64,000 bases of DNA from assembly GCA_011523505.1 (NCBI GenBank), contig WTGP01000043.1, positions 1 through 64,000 of the forward strand, in the 5' to 3' direction. Made by a program: the position numbers and the translations under genes. Every line of letters begins with the position of its first letter. Within the stretch, counting starts at the first letter, position 1. The notes below the pieces were generated by a model. That model did no database searches and had not been told where the DNA came from. It saw nothing but the letters and a program-made list of their open reading frames with translations. The stretch comes from Gammaproteobacteria bacterium (GTDB taxonomy: Bacteria; Pseudomonadota; Gammaproteobacteria; Steroidobacterales; Foliamicaceae). This document shows, one piece after another, positions 16,825 to 25,161 of the stretch.

Positions 16825-18099
16825 ATGACCGGCAGTCCCAAGCATCTGGATGAATGGCTGCGCCATGCGGCGCGGCTACACCCCAGCGAGATCGACCTGG
16901 GGCTCGAGCGGATCGCTGAAGTGATCGGCAAGCTGGATCTGAAATCGCCTCCAGGCCGCGTGGTGATCGTGGGGGGCACCAATGGCAAGGGCAGCACCGC
17001 GGCGCTGATCGACGCGGCGCTACGCCTGAGGGGAGGGCTGCGCACTGCGCTGTATCTCTCGCCCTACCTGCAGGACTTCGGGGAGCGGGTGCAGATCGGC
17101 GGCGCGCACGCCGACCCGGTGGGCCTCAGCCGCGAGTTCGAGCGGGTGGAGGCGGCGCGCGGCGATATCCGGCTCACCGAGTTCGAGTTCGTCACCCTCG
17201 CGGCCTTCAGCCTTTTCAGCCGGGAAGGCTGCGACGCCTGGGTGCTGGAGGTGGGGCTGGGCGGCAGGCTGGACGCGGTGAACGCGATCGACCCGGACGT
17301 GAGCGTGATCACGCGGATCGCCATGGATCACCAGGACTGGCTCGGCGACACGCTGGACTCGGTGGCGGCCGAAAAGGCGGGGATCCTGCGCGCCGGGCGT
17401 CCCGCGTTTTATGGAGCGGGTGTAGCACCGGTGCCGATTGCCGCCCGTGCGGCGGAGCTGAGAGCGCCGCTTTACCAGGCAGGCGTTGACTTCGACTTCG
17501 AACGGCAAGGCGAGCGCTGGGACTGGCGCGGCCGGACCGTCCGCCGCAACGGCCTGGCGATTGCCGATCCCGCCAATGCGGCGGAACTGCCGAACGCCAG
17601 CCTGGCGTTTGCGGTGCTGGAAACCCTCAACGCCGCCTGGGTGCCCGAAGTCGGCGATTATTCGGCGATCCTGACGGCCGGCCGCTTGCCGGGGCGGTTC
17701 GAGCGCCTTGAGTTCGCCGGCGCGGAATGGGTGCTGGACGTGGCGCACAATCCGGATGCCGCCGCGTGCCTGGCGACGAGTCTCAACGCCCTGCCGCCGC
17801 GCCCGGCAATCTGGGTGCTGGGCATGCTCGGCGACAAGGACGTCGCCGGATTCCTGCAGGCTCTGCCGCTTCAGAAACGCGATCACGTGATTGTTGCGCC
17901 GGCTGAAAACCCCAAGGCCTGTTCCGCGGAAGTCCTGGCCCAGGCACTGAGAGCGCGCCGGCACGCTTACGTTTCGCAGTGCGATTCCGTGGTTGCAGCT
18001 TGCGAACGGGCCGCACAGGCGGCGACCGGAGAAACCCGCGTGGTTGTGACCGGTTCGTTCAATACCGCGGGCCCGGCGCGAAAATGGCTGCATCAGTGA
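16825..18099 (+). CDS. folC: folylpolyglutamate/dihydrofolate synthase
   Basis: Adds glutamate to dihydropteroate and to folates. The 424-residue Mur-ligase-fold protein has the ATP-binding loop GGTNGKGSTAA at about residues 50-60, the folate-pocket strand LYLSPYLQDFGERVQI, and VLDVAHNPDAAACL in the C-terminal domain. In gammaproteobacteria folC commonly sits with accD and dedD; neither is here, so it is an isolated copy. The start ATG lies 15 nt inside the divergent gap and is preceded by 'cggcgg', a weak ribosome site. Confidence 0.94.
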   Translation: MTGSPKHLDEWLRHAARLHPSEIDLGLERIAEVIGKLDLKSPPGRVVIVGGTNGKGSTAALIDAALRLRGGLRTALYLSPYLQDFGERVQIGGAHADPVGLSREFERVEAARGDIRLTEFEFVTLAAFSLFSREGCDAWVLEVGLGGRLDAVNAIDPDVSVITRIAMDHQDWLGDTLDSVAAEKAGILRAGRPAFYGAGVAPVPIAARAAELRAPLYQAGVDFDFERQGERWDWRGRTVRRNGLAIADPANAAELPNASLAFAVLETLNAAWVPEVGDYSAILTAGRLPGRFERLEFAGAEWVLDVAHNPDAAACLATSLNALPPRPAIWVLGMLGDKDVAGFLQALPLQKRDHVIVAPAENPKACSAEVLAQALRARRHAYVSQCDSVVAACERAAQAATGETRVVVTGSFNTAGPARKWLHQ

Positions 18100-18186
18100 A
18101 ATCGTCGAATGGTCGAATTCGCGGCAAACCGACACAAAAAACCGCATGTCCGGTTATCCGCTCATCACTAGAATGCGAAGAGCGTG

Positions 18187-18255
18187 GCCCCCGGGCTGGT
18201 GCCTGCCTCTGCCTTCGTCACGCGGGGGTAGCGGGTTCGAGTCCCGCCGGGGGCT
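18187..18255 (+). tRNA. tRNA-like remnant (T-arm plus acceptor complement)
   Basis: A perfect T-arm, gcggg-ttcgagt-cccgc (18231-18247), is followed at once by cgggggc (18248-18254), which pairs with gcccccg (18187-18193) as an acceptor stem would. The 37 bases between acceptor and T-arm are too few and do not form convincing D and anticodon arms, and no CCA follows. It looks like a decayed or deleted tRNA or a tRNA-mimicking att remnant, not a working tRNA. Confidence 0.3.
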
Positions 18256-18297
18256 GCGCCTCGGCGAAGTATAGCAGCAAGCAAAGTCAGGCGGCGT

Positions 18298-19170
18298 TCA
18301 GTCCAGGCCGTAGATGCGCAGGACGTTGTCGCGCATCAGCTTGCGGCGGGCCTGCGGGCGCAGGTCCAGCGCGTCGATGTCGTCCACCGTCCGCTCGAAG
18401 TCCAGCACCGGGAAGTCGGTGCCGAAGATGACCTTGTCCTGGCCGAAGGAATTGATGTAGTGGCGGAAGCTGTCCGGCCAGTATTTCGGCCGATGCGCGT
18501 CGCAGCCGATGAACACGTTGTCGTGCTTCCACGACATGGCGATCATCTCCTCGTGCCAGGGAATGCCCACGTGGATGCCGATCAGTTTCAGTTCGGGGAA
18601 GTCGCAGGCCACCGCGTCCAGAGCGATCGGGCGCCCGACGCTGCGGCGCGGCGCGTCCTTGGCGTAGATCATCGACTGGCCCACCTGCATCTGTATGGGC
18701 ACGTCCAGCTCGCAGCACTTGGCGTAGAAGGGGTAGTAGCGCGCATGGTCGGGCGCCAGTTCGAACCAGTGCGGATAGAGGTGCGCGCCGATGAATCCCA
18801 TGTTCTTCACGGCGTCCTCGAACATCCGCACGCCTTCCATGCCCTGGGTGGGATCGATCCCGGCCAGGCCGCTGAAGCGGTCGGGATACTGCTCGCAGGC
18901 TTGCGCCACCACCTCGTACGGCAGGTGGTAGCAGCCGGGCAGCCCCACCTGGCCCGTGCGCGGGGCGATCAGGAACGCCCGGTCGATGCCCGCCGCGTCC
19001 AGCCGCTCGATCATCTGCTCCAGCGAAAGGCCCGCCATGAGCGGGCTCTCGGCCTTCATCTTGCCGACGAAGAAATCGCCCTGCCAGCCGGGCCGGTGCG
19101 ACAGGGCCTCCGGCGTCCAGATATTGACGACCGCGTCGATCGCCCGGTAATCCTGATTGGGTTCGGTCAT
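18298..19170 (-). CDS. amidohydrolase-2 family protein
   Basis: 290-residue TIM-barrel protein of the amidohydrolase 2 (ACMSD-like) family. Visible family features are GAHLYPHWFELAPDH, LKLIGIHVGIPWHEE, NVFIGCDAHRPKYWP and the C-terminal VIFGTDFPVLDFER with the catalytic-type Asp. The usual N-terminal metal motif DxHxH is replaced by IDAVVNIWTPE, so the binuclear-type site is incomplete and the metal state is uncertain. The ATG at 19170 is chosen; the upstream extension adds nine Arg-rich residues. It is divergent from the thiamine operon. Confidence 0.8.
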   Translation of the reverse strand: MTEPNQDYRAIDAVVNIWTPEALSHRPGWQGDFFVGKMKAESPLMAGLSLEQMIERLDAAGIDRAFLIAPRTGQVGLPGCYHLPYEVVAQACEQYPDRFSGLAGIDPTQGMEGVRMFEDAVKNMGFIGAHLYPHWFELAPDHARYYPFYAKCCELDVPIQMQVGQSMIYAKDAPRRSVGRPIALDAVACDFPELKLIGIHVGIPWHEEMIAMSWKHDNVFIGCDAHRPKYWPDSFRHYINSFGQDKVIFGTDFPVLDFERTVDDIDALDLRPQARRKLMRDNVLRIYGLD

Positions 19171-19249
19171 TCGCCGCCTCCGTACTTCCGGCGGCAATTA
19201 TCCTCCAAGCGCTTTCCGATGACCATGAACTCCGGCCGGATGCACGCCT

Positions 19250-19255
19250 TATACT
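19250..19255 (+). promoter_or_regulatory. candidate -10 box upstream of the TPP riboswitch
   Basis: TATACT lies about 8-13 nt upstream of the first aptamer bases, where transcription of the riboswitch leader should start. No good -35 box is visible at 17 nt (only tgaact at 18 nt spacing). Confidence 0.35.
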
Positions 19256-19262
19256 CTGCGCT

Positions 19263-19350
19263 TACCTGGGGGGCGGCATTCCGGCCTGAGACCCTTGCAT
19301 AGGGGAACCCCTTGAACCTGATCCGGTTAGTACCGGCGGAGGAACGAGGT
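19263..19350 (+). promoter_or_regulatory. TPP riboswitch (THI-box)
   Basis: The conserved thiamine-pyrophosphate aptamer is readable: GGGGGGC on the 5' side, CTGAGA at 19286-19291, TGAACCTGATC at 19313-19323, GTTAGTACCGGCG, and the closing GGAGGAACGAGG. The outer P1 bases TACCT (19264-19268) can pair with AGGTA at the start codon. The Shine-Dalgarno-like GGAGGAACGAGG is part of the aptamer's 3' strand and the ATG is at 19351, so TPP binding should block translation initiation. It controls the thiamine uptake operon that follows. Confidence 0.93.
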
Positions 19351-21474
19351 ATGCGGCATTTCAATTCGCGCAGTTTTTTCCTTACAGCAACCACCTTTTT
19401 GGCGACCGCGGTTCTTGCTCAGGAATCGGGGCAGGATTCGGCTCCGGAACCTCTGGAGGAGGTGGTGGTCACGGCATCGCTGAAGGAGGTGCGGAGCCTG
19501 GACCTGCCCTCCAGCGTCACCGTGCTGGACGCGCAGACCATCCGCAATTCGGCGGTGCAGCACTTCGAGGAGCTGGCCCAGCTTACGCCCAACCTGCACT
19601 GGGCCGGCGGGTCTTCGCGGGCCCGCTATTTCCAGGTGCGCGGCATCGGCGAGCGCTCCCAGTACGAGGGCGCGCCGAACCCGTCGGTGGGGTTTCTTCT
19701 CGATGACATCGACTTCTCGGCGATCGGCGGCGTGGCCACACGTTTCGACCTGGGCAGCGTCGAGATATTGCGGGGACCCCAGGGCACGCGCTATGGCGCC
19801 AACGCGCTGGCGGGGCTCATTTACGCACGCTCGAGGGAGCCGTCCCGGGAGCGGGAGGCCGAAGCCGAGTTATCCCTGGGCAATGACGACATGCGGGCCG
19901 TGGGGCTGGCGTTGAGCGGCCCGCTGGGCCCGTCGGCCGCCGGGCGGTTTTCGGCGCATCGGTACCGGGCCAACGGTTTCCGGCGCAACGCCACGCTGAA
20001 TCGCGACAACACCAACGCCCGGCAGGAGCTGAGCCTGCGGGCAAAGCTCAACTACGAGCCTGCGCCTGAACTGGCGCTGCGACTGACGCTGCTGCACATC
20101 GACCTCGACAACGGCTACGACGGCTGGGCCATCGACAACGAACGGACCACCTGGTCGGACAGGCCGGGGCGCGATTCGCAGACTTCCACGGGCGCTTCCT
20201 TGCGCGGCGACTTCGCGTTCGGCGGCGGCCATAGCCTTGTAAGCATTACCGGCGCGGCGAGTTCGGACATCGAGCACAGCTACGACGCCGACTGGGGAGA
20301 GGACGGCTACTGGTCCGAGATCGCCGGCTTTCCGATGCGCTACGACTACACCTCGCGCACCTTGCGAGAGCGCTCCGGCTTCAGCCAGGAACTGCGCCTT
20401 TTGTCTCCGGCCGAACGCGATACGGGCTATGTGCTGGGCGTCTGGTATCTGAACCTCGAGGAAGACAATGACCGCATCGATACGGGCCTCTACGCCGAGC
20501 CCGGCTACGCGCCCGGACCCAGCGAGGATCGGTTCGATTCCGGCTACGGCGCCGACAGCCTGGCGCTGTTCGGGGAACTGTCGCGCGCGTTCGCGGACCG
20601 GTGGCTTGTAACGGCCGGCCTGCGCTGGGAGCGGCGCGACTCCGACTACGCCGATTCGAACGGCGAGCGGTTCTCGCCGTCGGACGACATGCTCGGCGGC
20701 CACGTGAGCGTGTCGCGCCCCTTCGGCGAGGACGCGAACGTTTATGCGCGGATTGCGCGCGGCTACAAGGCCGGCGGGTTCAACCTGGGCCTGGGAGGCC
20801 GGGGACTGACCCGCGACGAACTGCTGTACGAGCCGGAATTCCTCTGGAACTACGAGATCGGCGCCAAGGGCCTGTGGCTGGCCGGCCGGCTGCGCGGCGA
20901 ACTGGCCGTGTTCCATTCGCAGCGCGTGGACGTGCAGGTGGACACGTCCCGGCAGGTGGATCCCCAGGACCCGAACACCTTCCTGTTCTACACCCGGAAC
21001 GTCGGGCGCGGAGTCAACCGCGGCGTCGAGTTGACCCTGGAGTACCGGCCCGGCGACGCGTGGCGCATGAGCGCGGCCCTGGGATTGCTGTACACGGAAA
21101 TCACCCGCTACCCGGGCCGTCCCGAACTCGAGGGCCGCGAGCAGCCCCACGCCCCGGGCTACGGTTATGCGCTCGGCGCACTGTGGCGCCATCCGCAAGG
21201 CTGGTTTGCCGGCGGCGAACTGACGGGCAGGGACGGCTTCTATTTCTCCAACAGCCACGACCGCAAGTCGGGGGCGTACACGCTGTTGAACCTGCGCGCC
21301 GGGCGGGCCTGGAACGGCTGGGAGGCGTTCGCCTGGGCGCGCAACCTGCTGGACGAGTACTACGCAATCCGCGGTTTCTACTTCTCCAACGTGCCTCCGG
21401 ACTGGCCCGAACAGGAGTTCCGCCAGCAGGGCGATCCGCGGCACTTCGGCGTTACCATACGGCGGCGTTTCTAG
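19351..21474 (+). CDS. TonB-dependent receptor, probably for thiamine or its precursors
   Basis: 707-residue outer-membrane receptor with a signal peptide (RSFFLTATTFLATAVLAQ), the plug domain (EEVVVTASLKEVRSLDLPSS, GSVEILRGPQGTRYGANALAG) and a beta-barrel ending in FGVTIRRRF with the terminal aromatic. The ATG at 19351 follows the riboswitch directly. Regulation by TPP and downstream PnuT-like and kinase-like genes point to import of thiamine or a pyrimidine precursor; substrate is inferred from context only. Similar THI-box-controlled receptors have been predicted by comparative genomics. Confidence 0.92.
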   Translation: MRHFNSRSFFLTATTFLATAVLAQESGQDSAPEPLEEVVVTASLKEVRSLDLPSSVTVLDAQTIRNSAVQHFEELAQLTPNLHWAGGSSRARYFQVRGIGERSQYEGAPNPSVGFLLDDIDFSAIGGVATRFDLGSVEILRGPQGTRYGANALAGLIYARSREPSREREAEAELSLGNDDMRAVGLALSGPLGPSAAGRFSAHRYRANGFRRNATLNRDNTNARQELSLRAKLNYEPAPELALRLTLLHIDLDNGYDGWAIDNERTTWSDRPGRDSQTSTGASLRGDFAFGGGHSLVSITGAASSDIEHSYDADWGEDGYWSEIAGFPMRYDYTSRTLRERSGFSQELRLLSPAERDTGYVLGVWYLNLEEDNDRIDTGLYAEPGYAPGPSEDRFDSGYGADSLALFGELSRAFADRWLVTAGLRWERRDSDYADSNGERFSPSDDMLGGHVSVSRPFGEDANVYARIARGYKAGGFNLGLGGRGLTRDELLYEPEFLWNYEIGAKGLWLAGRLRGELAVFHSQRVDVQVDTSRQVDPQDPNTFLFYTRNVGRGVNRGVELTLEYRPGDAWRMSAALGLLYTEITRYPGRPELEGREQPHAPGYGYALGALWRHPQGWFAGGELTGRDGFYFSNSHDRKSGAYTLLNLRAGRAWNGWEAFAWARNLLDEYYAIRGFYFSNVPPDWPEQEFRQQGDPRHFGVTIRRRF

Positions 21475-21485
21475 AGAAGGGGACC

Positions 21486-21755
21486 ATGCGCATCACTGCG
21501 GAACTCAGCCTTTACCCGCTGGCCAGCGAGCAGCCGATTGAGCGCATTACGGGGTTTATCCGCGAGTTGCGCGGGCAGCCCGGCGTCGAGGTGCTCACCA
21601 ACCAGATGAGCACCCAGCTTCGCGGGGAACTGGAGGACGTCCAGCGGGCCGTGGATGCCTGCATGAAATCGGTCATGGAATCCGGCGACCGGGTGGTGCT
21701 GGTGGCCAAGTACCTGAACGCCGACCTGCCCATCGACTCGCTCCCGCAGCTCTAG
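21486..21755 (+). CDS. YkoF-like thiamine/HMP-binding domain protein
   Basis: 89-residue soluble protein opening with MRITAELSLYPL and containing IRELRGQPGVEVLTNQMSTQLRG. The ferredoxin-like pattern resembles the YkoF/MTH1187 thiamine-binding domain, of which Bacillus YkoF has two fused copies. There is no signal peptide, so a cytoplasmic binding or delivery role is likely. It lies 11 nt after the riboswitch-controlled receptor and 20 nt before the PnuT-like gene. The domain match is judged by eye; function is inferred from the operon. Confidence 0.75.
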   Translation: MRITAELSLYPLASEQPIERITGFIRELRGQPGVEVLTNQMSTQLRGELEDVQRAVDACMKSVMESGDRVVLVAKYLNADLPIDSLPQL

Positions 21756-21775
21756 CTGCCAGAGCCGGATTCCGC

Positions 21776-22336
21776 ATGGACCTGATGGCGATCCTGGAGG
21801 TCGTGGCCGTCGTGCTCGGCTTCGTCTACGTGGTGCTGGCCATACGCCGCCATATCTCCTGCTGGCTGGCTTCGTACGTCGCTTCCGGCCTGTTCGTGGT
21901 GGTTTTTCTCGACGCCGGACTGATCTTCCAGCCCTGGCTGCAGGTCTTCTACATGGTCATGGCCGTGTACGGCTACCGCAAGTGGCGCAGTGGGGCGAAA
22001 AAACCGGCGACGCTGGGCTACTGGGGCTGGCGCAACAACCTGATCGCGGTGGCCGCGCTGCTGGCCGTATCGATCCCGATCACGATCTTCGGCGCGCAAT
22101 ACAGCGAGTCGTCCCTGTTCTTTATCGACGTGGTTACCGCGCTCGCGGCGCCGCTGGCCACCTTCATGCAGGCGCGCAAGTACATCGGCAACTGGATCTG
22201 GTGGATGGTGCTGGACACGACTTACGTGGCCCTGTACCTGGAGAGGGGCCTTTATTTCACCGCCATGCTGTACGCCAGCTACTTCGCATTGGCATGGGTG
22301 GGCTACCGTTCCTGGCGCAAGGCCCTGCCGGCGTGA
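21776..22336 (+). CDS. pnuT: PnuC-family transporter, probably thiamine (PnuT)
   Basis: 186-residue integral inner-membrane protein with about seven hydrophobic segments. PnuC-family features include SCWLASYVASGLFVVVFLDAGLIFQ, VFYMVMAVYGYRKW and GNWIWWMVLDTTYVALYLERG. PnuC proteins import nicotinamide riboside and the PnuT branch imports thiamine; the TPP riboswitch and the adjacent kinase-like gene favour thiamine. Transport by this family is facilitated and driven by downstream phosphorylation. The stop overlaps the GTG start of the kinase-like gene. Confidence 0.88.
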   Translation: MDLMAILEVVAVVLGFVYVVLAIRRHISCWLASYVASGLFVVVFLDAGLIFQPWLQVFYMVMAVYGYRKWRSGAKKPATLGYWGWRNNLIAVAALLAVSIPITIFGAQYSESSLFFIDVVTALAAPLATFMQARKYIGNWIWWMVLDTTYVALYLERGLYFTAMLYASYFALAWVGYRSWRKALPA

Positions 22337-23121
22337 AACGGCAGCGGCTGCTTGACGAGTGCCCGGCGCTGGCGGACGTCAAGCTCATCCGCAGGCTCGG
22401 CGGCGGCGGAGGATGGAACGAAACTTGGCTGGCCGCGCGGGGCGTTGAAGGGCTGGTCGTTCGTTTCGACACGCCTGCCGTGCGCCTGCTGGGGCTGGAC
22501 CGGGCCGCCGAAGTCGATGTCCTGCGCGCGATCGAGGGCCGGGAACTCGGCCCGGAACTTGTTTTCGCCGATCCCCGCCGCGGAGTGCTCGTGACGCGAC
22601 GCCTGCCGGGACGCGCCTGCACGCCCGGCGGTCTGCGCGATCCACTGCTTCTGCGCAATCTGGGAGCGAACCTCCGGCGTCTGCACGAGACGGTTCTTCC
22701 ACCCCCTGACATCGCGCCGCTGGACATGGCCCGTTCCCTCGATCGCTACGCATCGCTGGTCGGGAATGTCCGGGCGCGAAGAACGGCGCGTGAAACTTGC
22801 CGTTCCCTCAGGGCGGCCGCCGGTCATCGCAGAAAACCGGCGCTGTGCCACAACGACCCCGTGGCGCAGAACATTCTGCGCGGACCGGCATTGCGTCTCA
22901 TCGACTGGGAGTTCTCCGCCCCGGGAGACCCGCTCTTCGACCTCGCCGTCGTGATTGGTCATCACGATCTCGACGTGGGACAGGGCCGCGCGCTCCTGGG
23001 TGCGGCCAGAGGCCGCGTTTATCCGTCCGATTGGCGCGGCCTGACGCACCTGGTGGTGGGCTACGAAAACGTGCGCCTGCTTTGGGAGGCGGCCGTGAGG
23101 GCAGTCGCGCAGATTGATTAG
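22333..23121 (+). CDS. APH/choline kinase-family phosphotransferase, probable thiamine kinase
   Basis: 262-residue protein of the aminoglycoside phosphotransferase/choline kinase superfamily. The catalytic loop is CHNDPVAQN (His173, Asp175, Asn180) and the metal-binding IDWE motif is at residues 190-193; GGGGGWNETW near residue 23 is the nucleotide-loop region. E. coli ThiK belongs to the same superfamily. As the last gene of a TPP-controlled transport operon it probably traps imported thiamine as its phosphate. GTG at 22333 overlaps the pnuT stop by 4 nt. Confidence 0.82.
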   Translation: MKRQRLLDECPALADVKLIRRLGGGGGWNETWLAARGVEGLVVRFDTPAVRLLGLDRAAEVDVLRAIEGRELGPELVFADPRRGVLVTRRLPGRACTPGGLRDPLLLRNLGANLRRLHETVLPPPDIAPLDMARSLDRYASLVGNVRARRTARETCRSLRAAAGHRRKPALCHNDPVAQNILRGPALRLIDWEFSAPGDPLFDLAVVIGHHDLDVGQGRALLGAARGRVYPSDWRGLTHLVVGYENVRLLWEAAVRAVAQID

Positions 23122-23150
23122 CCGCCGCCGATTCTTTATGCTCGCCCGCC

Positions 23151-24647
23151 ATGAACGACGTGGCATTTGACGTACGCGAACGCGTAACCAGCATCATCGA
23201 CGGCGAGCCGGTGGGCGCGTCCAGGCGCGGGGTGGACTTTCCGATCATCAATCCGGCCAGCGAGGAACCGAACGGGGTCTTGCGCGAGGCGGATGCCCAG
23301 GAAGTGGATGCGGCCGTGCGCTCGGCGCGCCGGGCCTTCGAGACCGGTCCCTGGCCGCGCATGGGCGCGGAAGAAAGAAAGGCGATCTTCCGCTCCATGC
23401 ACGAGGCGCTCCACAGGCACCGCGACGAACTGGAATTTCTCGACAGCCTCGACACCGGCGTGCCCATCAGCCAGGTCCGCGCCATGCACGTGGCGCGCGC
23501 CGCCTACAACTTCGAGTTCTTCGGCGAGGTCCTGAGCCAGGAATCGGGCGAGGTCTATACGCAGAACCCCAACTACCTGACCTACGTGACCCGCGAACCG
23601 GTCGGCGTGGGCGCCATGATGGCGCCGTGGAACGCGCCGGTACCGCTGGCTTCCATGCGGGTGGCCACCTGCATCGCCTTCGGCAACACCTGCGTGCTGA
23701 AGCCGTCCGAATACACCCCGCACTCGATGGAGCGGATGGTGGAGATCTTCCACGAGGCCGGGCTGCCGCCGGGCGTCGTGAATCTCGTCAACGGCCGCGG
23801 CCCGGTCACCGGAACGGCGCTGGTCAACCACCCGGAAGTGGACATGGTGGGCTTCACCGGCGGCTCGGAGACCGGAAAGATCATCATGTCGGAGGCCGGG
23901 AAGTCGCTCAAGCCGGTCCTTCTGGAGCTTGGCGGCAAGTCCGCCAACATCGTGCACGAGAGCGCCGACCTCGACCGCGCGCTCGACGGCTCGCTGATCG
24001 GCATCTTCTCCAGCAACGGCCAGCAATGCCTGGCGGGCTCGCGCATCCTGGTGCAGAAGTCGATCGCCGGCGAGTTCATCGAGCGGTTCGTCGAGCGGGC
24101 CCGCAAGCTGCGCATCGGCGATCCGCTCAAGGCGGAGACCGAAATCGGACCGCTGTGCTACGAGAACCACATGAACCGGGTGCTGGGGTACGCGAGCCTG
24201 GCGCGCGAGGAGGGCGCAAAGCTGCTGACCGGCGGCGGCCGGCCCGAGGGAATGGAGCAGGGCTGGTTCGTGGAGCCGACGGCGGTTCTCGCCGAGGACA
24301 ACTCGGCGCGCGTCTGCCAGGAAGAGATCTTCGGCCCGTTCGCGACTTTCCTGGTTTACGAAGACCTCGACGAGGCCCTGCGCATCGCCAACGACTCGGA
24401 GTTCGGGCTGGTGGCCTACCTGTGGTCGCAGGACCTCAACGTGACGATGCGCTCGGCGCGCGAGCTGCGCGCCGGCACGATCTGGGTGAACACGCCGATC
24501 TATCGCGAATTGCGGGCGCCATTCGGCGGCTACAAGCAGTCCGGCATCGGCCGCGACGGGGCCAGGGGGAGCCTCGAGTTCTTTACCGAACCCAAGACCG
24601 TGAGCATTCCGCTCACCGATTTTCCGATGCTCAAGATGGGAGAATGA
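23151..24647 (+). CDS. NAD(P)-dependent aldehyde dehydrogenase
   Basis: 498-residue ALDH-superfamily enzyme that oxidises an aldehyde to an acid. The active site is complete: Glu259 in LLELGGKSANIV and Cys293 in NGQQCLAGSRIL; the cofactor region shows MMAPWNAPVPL and GFTGGSETGK. The closest characterised relatives by signature are 5-carboxymethyl-2-hydroxymuconate-semialdehyde dehydrogenases and betaine-aldehyde-type enzymes; substrate cannot be fixed. It starts 29 nt after the kinase-like gene. A VOC-fold gene follows after 3 nt, so they form a pair. Confidence 0.9.
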   Translation: MNDVAFDVRERVTSIIDGEPVGASRRGVDFPIINPASEEPNGVLREADAQEVDAAVRSARRAFETGPWPRMGAEERKAIFRSMHEALHRHRDELEFLDSLDTGVPISQVRAMHVARAAYNFEFFGEVLSQESGEVYTQNPNYLTYVTREPVGVGAMMAPWNAPVPLASMRVATCIAFGNTCVLKPSEYTPHSMERMVEIFHEAGLPPGVVNLVNGRGPVTGTALVNHPEVDMVGFTGGSETGKIIMSEAGKSLKPVLLELGGKSANIVHESADLDRALDGSLIGIFSSNGQQCLAGSRILVQKSIAGEFIERFVERARKLRIGDPLKAETEIGPLCYENHMNRVLGYASLAREEGAKLLTGGGRPEGMEQGWFVEPTAVLAEDNSARVCQEEIFGPFATFLVYEDLDEALRIANDSEFGLVAYLWSQDLNVTMRSARELRAGTIWVNTPIYRELRAPFGGYKQSGIGRDGARGSLEFFTEPKTVSIPLTDFPMLKMGE

Positions 24648-24650
24648 AAG

Positions 24651-25100
24651 ATGACCAGTGACCTTCCGGTGCGGGTGCAACGCACCAATCTTGTCGTTGC
24701 GGACCTGGAGCGCGCCTATCGCGTCTACCGGGACATCCTGGGCTTCAAGCTGGATTTCACGCTGGGACACCGCCCCGAGTCGTATTCGTTCGTGGTGTTT
24801 CAGATCCCCCGGGAAGCCACGACCGGGTTCGCCGCGCTCAGCTCCAAAGACCAGGTGCGCAGCCTGGCCCTGACCGAGATCAAGGGCGTGGAACTGCCCG
24901 AGCCCAACCTGCCCAGCAGCCACGCGCTGGTCCTGGAGGTGGACGATATCGACGGCGTGCTGGAGGCCGCGCGCGCCGAAGGCCTGCATGTCTTTCCGGA
25001 AGAAACGCTGCGCACGCACGACGGCCGCGTTGGGCGCGAGATCGGCATGCTCGATCACGACGGCCACCTGATCGTGCTCTATTGCATACTGCAATCGTAG
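24651..25100 (+). CDS. VOC (glyoxalase/bleomycin-resistance/dioxygenase) family protein
   Basis: 149-residue vicinal-oxygen-chelate protein: VQRTNLVVADLERAYRVYRDILGFKLDF at the start and GLHVFPEETLRTHDGRVGREIGMLDHDGHLIVLYCIL at the end form the paired beta-alpha-beta-beta-beta modules. Metal ligands are not clear: His in SHALVLEV and Glu/His in the last strand are candidates. It is coupled to the aldehyde dehydrogenase (3-nt gap), which suggests a shared catabolic pathway, perhaps of an aromatic or ring-cleaved compound; that is inference. Confidence 0.8.
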   Translation: MTSDLPVRVQRTNLVVADLERAYRVYRDILGFKLDFTLGHRPESYSFVVFQIPREATTGFAALSSKDQVRSLALTEIKGVELPEPNLPSSHALVLEVDDIDGVLEAARAEGLHVFPEETLRTHDGRVGREIGMLDHDGHLIVLYCILQS

Positions 25101-25155
25101 CCCGGGAGCGAGGTCGTCCCGACCTCCGAGAGGGCGAGACGCCCTCTTTCCCGGG
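25101..25155. repeat. REP-like double hairpin element
   Basis: Two adjacent hairpins, gaggtcgtcccgacctc (25110-25126) and gagggcgagacgccctc (25130-25146), lie inside an outer inverted repeat cccggga/tcccggg (25101-25107 and 25149-25155). The second hairpin is the same 17-base unit as at 16774. It fills the 61-nt gap between the VOC gene and the DUF485-like gene and may also attenuate transcription. Confidence 0.65.
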
Positions 25156-25161
25156 GCAAAG

